From: Candidatus Falkowbacteria bacterium CG23_combo_of_CG06-09_8_20_14_all_49_15
GTDB taxonomy: Bacteria > Patescibacteriota > Patescibacteriia > Patescibacteriales > UM-FILTER-48-10
NCBI GenBank assembly: GCA_002771615.1
Contig: PCSD01000102.1
Coordinates: 1 to 9,665, forward strand
DNA length: 9,665 nt
Direction of reading: 5' to 3'
This document shows, piece by piece, positions 5,482 to 9,665 of the stretch. The notes beneath the pieces are model-generated. The model ran no database searches. It was given only the letters and a program-made list of their open reading frames with translations, and was not told the origin of the DNA. Within the stretch, counting starts at the first letter, position 1, and each line of letters opens with the position of its first letter. The position numbers and the translations under genes were made by a program.

Positions 5482-6258
5482 ATGAAAATATATTCCTGGA
5501 ATGTAAACGGTTGGCGGGCGATCTGGAAAAAAGATTTTTGCGTCTTTTTGCGCCGCGAAAAACCGGATATCCTCTGTTTGCAGGAAATAAAAATCAGCCG
5601 GAAAGATATTGATCTTAATGATTTTTCTTTGGCTGGCTATGTTCCTTTTTGGAATCCGGCCGAGCGGCCCGGTTACAGCGGCACGGCTTTTTTAATGGAA
5701 AAAAATCTGGCCGGCCGGATAAAAAATTATCTCCCCGGAATGGATGATGATCGTTTTGACCGGGAAGGCCGGGTGCAAGCTTTGGAAATGGAAGATTTTT
5801 TCCTCGTCAACGCCTATTTTCCCAATGCTAATCAGGAATTGTCCCGTTTGCCGTATAAAATGGAATTTAACCAATGCCTGTTGAACTATCTAAAAAAAAT
5901 AGAGAAGAAAAAACCGGTTATCATCGGCGGCGATTTTAATGTCGCGCATCAGGAGATTGATTTGGCGCGTCCCAAAGATAACGAAGGCAGTGCCGGCTTT
6001 ACTCAAGAGGAGAGAGAGTGGATGAGCCAATTTTTGCAAGTCGGTTTTGTTGATACTTACAGATATTTTTTTCCCAAGAAAATGGTGTATTCTTGGTGGA
6101 GTTATCGCGCCCGCGCCCGGGAGAAGAACATCGGCTGGCGCATTGACTATTTCTGCGTTTCCGCTAAAATAATCAGTCAGGTGAAGCAAGCGGCCATCCT
6201 CGGCCAAATTTCCGGTTCCGACCACTGTCCGATTTTTTTGTCAACTGTTCTTTCCTAA
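5482..6258 (+). CDS. xthA: Exodeoxyribonuclease III / AP endonuclease (EEP family)
   Basis: This 258-aa protein is a complete ExoIII-type enzyme, which cuts DNA at abasic sites and degrades 3' ends during base excision repair. All the residues expected for catalysis are visible: Asn7 in SWNVNGWRA, Glu35 in CLQEIK, Tyr112 in NAYFPN, Asp151 and Asn153 in GGDFNVAHQEIDLARPK, Asp222 in GWRIDYF, and Asp247-His248 in GSDHCPIF. The YSWWSYRARAREKNIGWR stretch (203-220) is the family's usual DNA-contact loop. Length is close to the E. coli enzyme. The start is fixed by the conserved MKIYSWNVNG beginning. No Shine-Dalgarno sequence precedes it. A small zinc-ribbon gene follows after 62 bp. Confidence 0.95.
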   Translation: MKIYSWNVNGWRAIWKKDFCVFLRREKPDILCLQEIKISRKDIDLNDFSLAGYVPFWNPAERPGYSGTAFLMEKNLAGRIKNYLPGMDDDRFDREGRVQALEMEDFFLVNAYFPNANQELSRLPYKMEFNQCLLNYLKKIEKKKPVIIGGDFNVAHQEIDLARPKDNEGSAGFTQEEREWMSQFLQVGFVDTYRYFFPKKMVYSWWSYRARAREKNIGWRIDYFCVSAKIISQVKQAAILGQISGSDHCPIFLSTVLS

Positions 6259-6307
6259 GCCGCCCGGCGCGTTTATCAAAGCGCTGATTATAAAAAAACA
6301 AGCAAGA

Positions 6308-6317
6308 AAGGAGGAGA
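6308..6317 (+). promoter_or_regulatory. Strong Shine-Dalgarno sequence for the zinc-ribbon gene
   Basis: The sequence aaggaggaga lies with its core a few bases before the ATG at 6321 and is an almost perfect anti-16S match. No other gene in the window has one this strong; most have none that I can see. It supports the reality of the short ORF and suggests efficient translation. Confidence 0.8.
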
Positions 6318-6320
6318 AAA

Positions 6321-6491
6321 ATGAACTGCCCGGTTTGCAATCACCCGAATTTGAAAAGAAAGAAAAATCTGGCTTATTGTCCGGCCTGCCAGTCAATCAT
6401 CAGGTGGGAGAAAGACCGGATTTACGCCATGGATGACGGCCAGGAACCGATCGGCCTGCGCCTGGCCAGAGCAATACAGAAAATAAAATAA
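6321..6491 (+). CDS. Small zinc-ribbon protein (56 aa), function unknown
   Basis: The frame from the ATG at 6321 to TAA at 6489-6491 encodes 56 residues. Two CxxC knuckles, C3-PV-C6 and C20-PA-C23, form a likely treble-clef or ribbon zinc site, as in small TFIIB-like or ribosomal-type zinc ribbons. The rest is a short strand (IIRWEKDRIYAMD) and a C-terminal amphipathic helix (IGLRLARAIQKIK). A strong Shine-Dalgarno sequence precedes it and a clear intrinsic terminator begins 7 bp after the stop, so it is almost certainly expressed, probably as the last gene of the xthA transcript or as its own unit. The function cannot be read from the sequence; a nucleic-acid or protein adaptor role would be typical for such ribbons. 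Confidence 0.8.
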   Translation: MNCPVCNHPNLKRKKNLAYCPACQSIIRWEKDRIYAMDDGQEPIGLRLARAIQKIK

Positions 6492-6498
6492 TTTTTTC

Positions 6499-6532
6499 GC
6501 CCGGGATTTTCCTCCCGGGCATTTGATTTTTT
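6499..6532 (+). terminator. Rho-independent terminator
   Basis: An 8-bp perfect GC-rich stem, gcccggga (6499-6506) and tcccgggc (6513-6520), with loop ttttcc, is followed by a T-rich tail ending in six T residues (6527-6532). It ends the xthA/zinc-ribbon transcript. On the minus strand it has no T-run, so it works in one direction only. Confidence 0.88.
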
Positions 6533-6726
6533 ATGATAATTATACTAATATAAAAAAATTAGAATGGTAAATCTGGATCTACGGATGAATATATAATCCG
6601 AAGGCCACAAAGGCGTTAATCCCAATATCCCTAATGAAGGCTGGTTTATATCCGGGGCATTTGGATAAAAATTCGGGTCAGGCGGGTTATATTTATATTT
6701 ATTGATTACGCATAAGTCTAAGTAAT
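6533..6726. other. AT-rich spacer upstream of leuS, presumed leuS promoter and leader
   Basis: This 194-bp stretch lies between the terminator and leuS. No good -35/-10 pair is visible; TTATATTTATATTTATTG near 6687-6704 is a plausible AT-rich promoter element. A 63-codon minus-strand frame (6545-6736) crosses it and overlaps the leuS start by 10 bp. Its product is rich in Pro, Tyr and Ile, matches no family I know and has no ribosome-binding site, so it is not called as a gene. It could be the relic of one. Confidence 0.35.
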
Positions 6727-9207
6727 ATGCCGCCAATTTATAATCATAAAGAAATCGAAGCCAAATGGCGCAAGCGCTGGCAGGAGGAGAAAATTTACCG
6801 GCCGGATCTGGACCAGCCCGGTCGCAAATTTTATAACCTGATGATGTTCCCGTATCCGAGCGCGGAAGGTTTGCATGTCGGGAATATGTACGCGTTCGCG
6901 CATGCCGATGCTTACGGACGCTTCCAGCGCCTGCGCGGTTATAACGTTTTTGAACCGATCGGACTGGACGGTTTCGGCATCCACAGCGAAAATTACGCCA
7001 TAAAAATCAAGGAGCACATCAAGGATGTTTCCGTGCGCACGGAAAAGCATTTTTACGAACAGCTCCGGACCATCGGCAACGGCTATGACTGGAGCCGGAC
7101 CGTGGAGACCTATAAGCCGGCTTATTACCGCTGGACCCAATGGTTATTTTTGAAGATGCATGAGCGGGGCTTGGCCTATCGGAAAGCGGCCAGTGTCAAT
7201 TGGTGCCCTTCCTGCAAAACCGTGCTTTCGGACGAACAGGTCATCAGCGGCGCCTGCGAGCGTTGCGGCGCGCTGACGGACAAAAGGCAGATGGAGCAGT
7301 GGTTCTGGCGGATCACAGCCTACGCCGACCGGCTGTTAAAAAATTTAGACGCCCTGGACTGGACAGAAGAGGTCAAGACGATCCAAAGGAATTGGATCGG
7401 CCGCAGCGAGGGGACTTTAGTAAAATTTTCAATTTTCAATCCCTCGAGTTCGCTCGGGACAAGCTTTCAATTTTCAAACAATAATAAATTTTCCCTATCC
7501 AATGCTCAAAAATTAGATGAGTTAGAAGTGTTTACAACTCGGCCGGATACTTTGTTCGGCTGTACCTATCTGGTGGTCAGCCCCGAGCATCCGTTGCTCA
7601 AAGCAGGGGCGGCCGCGATTGAAAATCTGTCCGCGGTTGAAGAATACGTTGCCGTTTCCAAACGGAAGACGGAAGCGGAGCGGACGGATGCAAGCAAAAA
7701 AAAGACCGGGGTCAGGCTGGCCGGCTTGGCGGCAGTCAATCCGGTGAACGGCGAACCACTGCCGATTTTCGCCGCCGATTATGTCCTGGCCGGCTATGGC
7801 ACCGGCGCGATCATGGCCGTGCCGGCCCATGACGAGCGGGATTACGCTTTTGCCCGCCAATACGATTTGCCCATGCGTTTGGTGGTAAAAAGCGCCAGCC
7901 AGGCGGCTGGCCAGGCGGATTGCTTTACCGGCGAGGGCGTAAACATTGATTCCGGTTTTCTTGATGGTTTGAATACCCGCGCGGCGATTAAGAAAATGAA
8001 TAGTTGGCTGGCCGAAAAGGGTTTGGGCAAAGTGGAAGTGAATTATAAATTGCGCGATTGGTGCGTAAGCCGGCAGCGCTATTGGGGGCCGCCGATCCCG
8101 ATGGTCAATTGCGGCCAATGCGGCTGGGTGCCGGTGCCGGAAAGCCAATTGCCGATCCTTCTGCCGGCCATGGATGATTTTCTGCCGGACGGATCAGGCA
8201 AGGGGCCGTTGAATAAGATTGCCAAGTTCGTGAATACGGTTTGTCCGGTCTGCGGCGGACCGGCCGCGCGGGAAACTGATGTCTCCGACCCTTTTGTTGA
8301 TTCTTCCTGGTATTTCTTGCGCTATCTGTGCACGGACTACACGGATCGCGCCTTGGACAAGGAGCGGCTCAAGAAGTGGATGCCGGTGGATATGTATATT
8401 GGCGGTAAGGAGCATTCAGTTTTGCATTTATTATATTCTCGTTTCGTGACCATGGTGATGCACGAGCTTGGTTATGCCCCGGAACCGGAGCCTTACCGTC
8501 GTTTCCGCGCCCATGGGCTTCTGATCAAAGATGGCGCGAAGATTTCCAAATCCAAAGGCAACATCGTCAATCCGGACGAATATATCGCCGAATACGGCGC
8601 GGACGCGGTTCGCCTGTATTTGCTGTTTTTGGGCGAAATGCGCCTGGGCGGCGATTGGCGGGATGACGGCATGAACGGCATGCACCGTTTTGTGAAAAGG
8701 GTCTATCGTTTATTGGACCAGGCCGATCCGTCCGCCAGCGACCGTGCGGCCAACGACAGAATTTTATCCCGGACGATTAAAGGCGTGGCTGATGATTTGG
8801 AATCATTGAAATTCAATACCGCCATCGCCAAATTAATGATCCTGGTCAACCATTTTGAAAAAAACGGCTTGGCCGTTGATCAGTTGCGGATTTTTTCCCT
8901 TCTTTTGTCACCGTTCGCGCCTTTTCTCGCGGAAGAAATTTGGTCTCAAACGGGCACAACAAGCAGTATTTTTCAAGCGCGTTGGCCGGAATACGACCCA
9001 GCTTTGATCAAAGACGACATCATCAATTTGGTCGTGCAGATCAACGGCAAATTGCGGGCCACGCTGGCGGTGAGCGCCGAGATCGGCGAGACGGAAGCCA
9101 AAGAAGCCGCGCTCCAGAGCGAGAGAGTCAAGAAATGGCTCGCGGACCGGGAAATCGTCAAAACCATTTTCGTGCCGGGCAAATTATTAAATATCGTCGT
9201 GAAATAA
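6727..9207 (+). CDS. leuS: Leucyl-tRNA synthetase
   Basis: This 826-aa class Ia synthetase charges tRNA-Leu in the cytoplasm. The HIGH motif is HVGN (50-53) in PYPSAEGLHVGN, and the KMSKS motif is KISKS (605-609). A zinc knob is formed by C160/C163 and C177/C180, and a second CxxC pair set (C462/C465, C506/C509) suggests the two-zinc, Thermus-like form. The CP1 editing domain is intact: TTRPDT (270-275) and GTGAIMAVPAHDERD (358-372) with the conserved aspartates. The C-terminal anticodon-binding and small domains end at residue 826, as usual. One oddity is a linker of about 30 residues (235-265) between GRSEG and VFTTRPDT, where typical enzymes have roughly ten; it is Ser/Asn/Phe-rich and encoded by AT-rich DNA carrying a small hairpin. 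The start is an ATG without a Shine-Dalgarno sequence. The next gene begins 14 bp after the stop. Confidence 0.97.
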   Translation: MPPIYNHKEIEAKWRKRWQEEKIYRPDLDQPGRKFYNLMMFPYPSAEGLHVGNMYAFAHADAYGRFQRLRGYNVFEPIGLDGFGIHSENYAIKIKEHIKDVSVRTEKHFYEQLRTIGNGYDWSRTVETYKPAYYRWTQWLFLKMHERGLAYRKAASVNWCPSCKTVLSDEQVISGACERCGALTDKRQMEQWFWRITAYADRLLKNLDALDWTEEVKTIQRNWIGRSEGTLVKFSIFNPSSSLGTSFQFSNNNKFSLSNAQKLDELEVFTTRPDTLFGCTYLVVSPEHPLLKAGAAAIENLSAVEEYVAVSKRKTEAERTDASKKKTGVRLAGLAAVNPVNGEPLPIFAADYVLAGYGTGAIMAVPAHDERDYAFARQYDLPMRLVVKSASQAAGQADCFTGEGVNIDSGFLDGLNTRAAIKKMNSWLAEKGLGKVEVNYKLRDWCVSRQRYWGPPIPMVNCGQCGWVPVPESQLPILLPAMDDFLPDGSGKGPLNKIAKFVNTVCPVCGGPAARETDVSDPFVDSSWYFLRYLCTDYTDRALDKERLKKWMPVDMYIGGKEHSVLHLLYSRFVTMVMHELGYAPEPEPYRRFRAHGLLIKDGAKISKSKGNIVNPDEYIAEYGADAVRLYLLFLGEMRLGGDWRDDGMNGMHRFVKRVYRLLDQADPSASDRAANDRILSRTIKGVADDLESLKFNTAIAKLMILVNHFEKNGLAVDQLRIFSLLLSPFAPFLAEEIWSQTGTTSSIFQARWPEYDPALIKDDIINLVVQINGKLRATLAVSAEIGETEAKEAALQSERVKKWLADREIVKTIFVPGKLLNIVVK
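7427..7477. repeat. 13-bp direct repeats flanking a small hairpin inside leuS
   Basis: The 13-mer tttcaattttcaa occurs at 7427-7439 and 7465-7477. Between the copies lies ctcgag-ttcg-ctcggg (7443-7458), a 6-bp stem including one T-G pair, closed by a TTCG loop. The unit stays in frame and encodes Ser/Phe/Asn-rich residues in the editing-domain linker. The arrangement resembles a small palindromic element inserted in a gene. Confidence 0.7.
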
Positions 9208-9221
9208 GCCGCGAACAATCT

Positions 9222-9665
9222 ATGCAAGTCGTCGTTTTGGCCGCGGGCGCGGGCACCCGTTTACGGCCTTTAACCAATAACCGGCCCAAACCGCTGGTGC
9301 CGGTCGCGGGCAAAAGTATCGTGGAACATACTCTGGCGGCATTGCCCGGCGCGATCACGGAAATTATTTTCGTGATCGGCTATCGGGGCGATCAGATCCA
9401 AGATAAGTTCGGCGCTGAATTCGCCGGCCGGCCTTTGCGCTTTATCCGCCAGAAAAAACTTTTCGGCACCGGCCATGCCTTGCGCGCCTGCCGGAAAATA
9501 TTAGGCGAACGTTTTTTGGTGCTGATGGGCGACAACATCTATTGCCGCCGCGACATGGAAAAATGCCTGGCGTATGAACAGGCGATGCTGGTTGATGAAG
9601 TTAAAGGCCGTTTCGCCGGCGGACGGATCAAGCTGGACAAGCAGGGAAATTTATCCGCCATCCTT
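9222..9665 (+). CDS. Sugar-phosphate nucleotidyltransferase, N-terminal part (runs off the window)
   Basis: The frame from ATG at 9222 stays open for 148 codons to the last base. It starts with the nucleotide-binding signature LAAGAGTRLRPLT (6-18) followed by RPKPLVPVAGKS (21-32). Further on are GTGHALRAC (82-90) and the LMGDN segment (101-105), whose Asp is the metal ligand of this fold. This is the NTP_transferase family: enzymes that make NDP-sugars from a sugar 1-phosphate and an NTP, such as RfbA/RmlA-type or the uridylyltransferase half of GlmU. Which sugar it uses cannot be told without the C-terminal part, where a left-handed beta helix would point to GlmU-like function. It follows leuS by 14 bp and is probably co-transcribed. 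No Shine-Dalgarno sequence is seen. Confidence 0.88.
   Translation, partial: MQVVVLAAGAGTRLRPLTNNRPKPLVPVAGKSIVEHTLAALPGAITEIIFVIGYRGDQIQDKFGAEFAGRPLRFIRQKKLFGTGHALRACRKILGERFLVLMGDNIYCRRDMEKCLAYEQAMLVDEVKGRFAGGRIKLDKQGNLSAIL

Noticed and set aside
6533..6726. T-box riboswitch in front of leuS
   Set aside because: The attggtaa-like sequence near 6561 is not followed by an antiterminator/terminator hairpin, and no specifier stem can be drawn; the only terminator lies upstream and belongs to the previous gene.
7522..8148. 208-codon minus-strand open frame inside leuS
   Set aside because: It lies wholly opposite conserved LeuRS editing-domain sequence and its product resembles no protein family.

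Overview
The window looks like a piece of a bacterial chromosome, most likely from the Patescibacteria (Candidate Phyla Radiation). This rests on several weak signs: small two-helix proteins of the TrbC/VirB2-like 'T4SS pilin' type that are common in that group, very compact gene packing, mostly weak or absent Shine-Dalgarno sequences, and very small accessory proteins. No rRNA or single-copy phylogenetic marker other than leuS is present, so the assignment is an inference. TGA is used as an ordinary stop codon in at least one small ORF, so there is no sign of an altered code.

The left half (about 166-5171) is read on the minus strand as one tight run of eight genes. In transcription order they are: a membrane-anchored DsbA-like thiol oxidoreductase, porG, porD and porA (gamma, delta and alpha subunits of a 2-oxoacid, probably pyruvate, ferredoxin oxidoreductase), two tandem paralogous secreted/membrane pilin-like proteins with cysteine-rich C-terminal domains, and a small DUF4258-like/DUF2283 pair that resembles a toxin-antitoxin module. 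The TPP-binding beta subunit (porB), which would normally follow porA, is not in the window; its place is taken by the pilin-like genes.

The right half (about 5272-9665) is read on the plus strand: a likely 54-aa basic protein, exodeoxyribonuclease III (xthA), a 56-aa zinc-ribbon protein with the only strong Shine-Dalgarno sequence in the window, a clear intrinsic terminator, an AT-rich spacer, leucyl-tRNA synthetase (leuS), and the first 148 codons of a sugar-phosphate nucleotidyltransferase that runs off the end. The two halves diverge from a roughly 100-bp intergenic region at 5172-5271.

The points most worth following up are: (i) the two pilin-like paralogs share a 177-bp core differing at only four positions, while their N-terminal and C-terminal parts are unrelated at the DNA level; (ii) both carry an even number of cysteines (8 and 10) in the predicted exported part, and a DsbA-like gene heads the same gene run; (iii) the por set lacks its catalytic beta subunit; (iv) leuS carries an AT-rich, in-frame insertion in its editing-domain linker, with a small hairpin flanked by 13-bp direct repeats.
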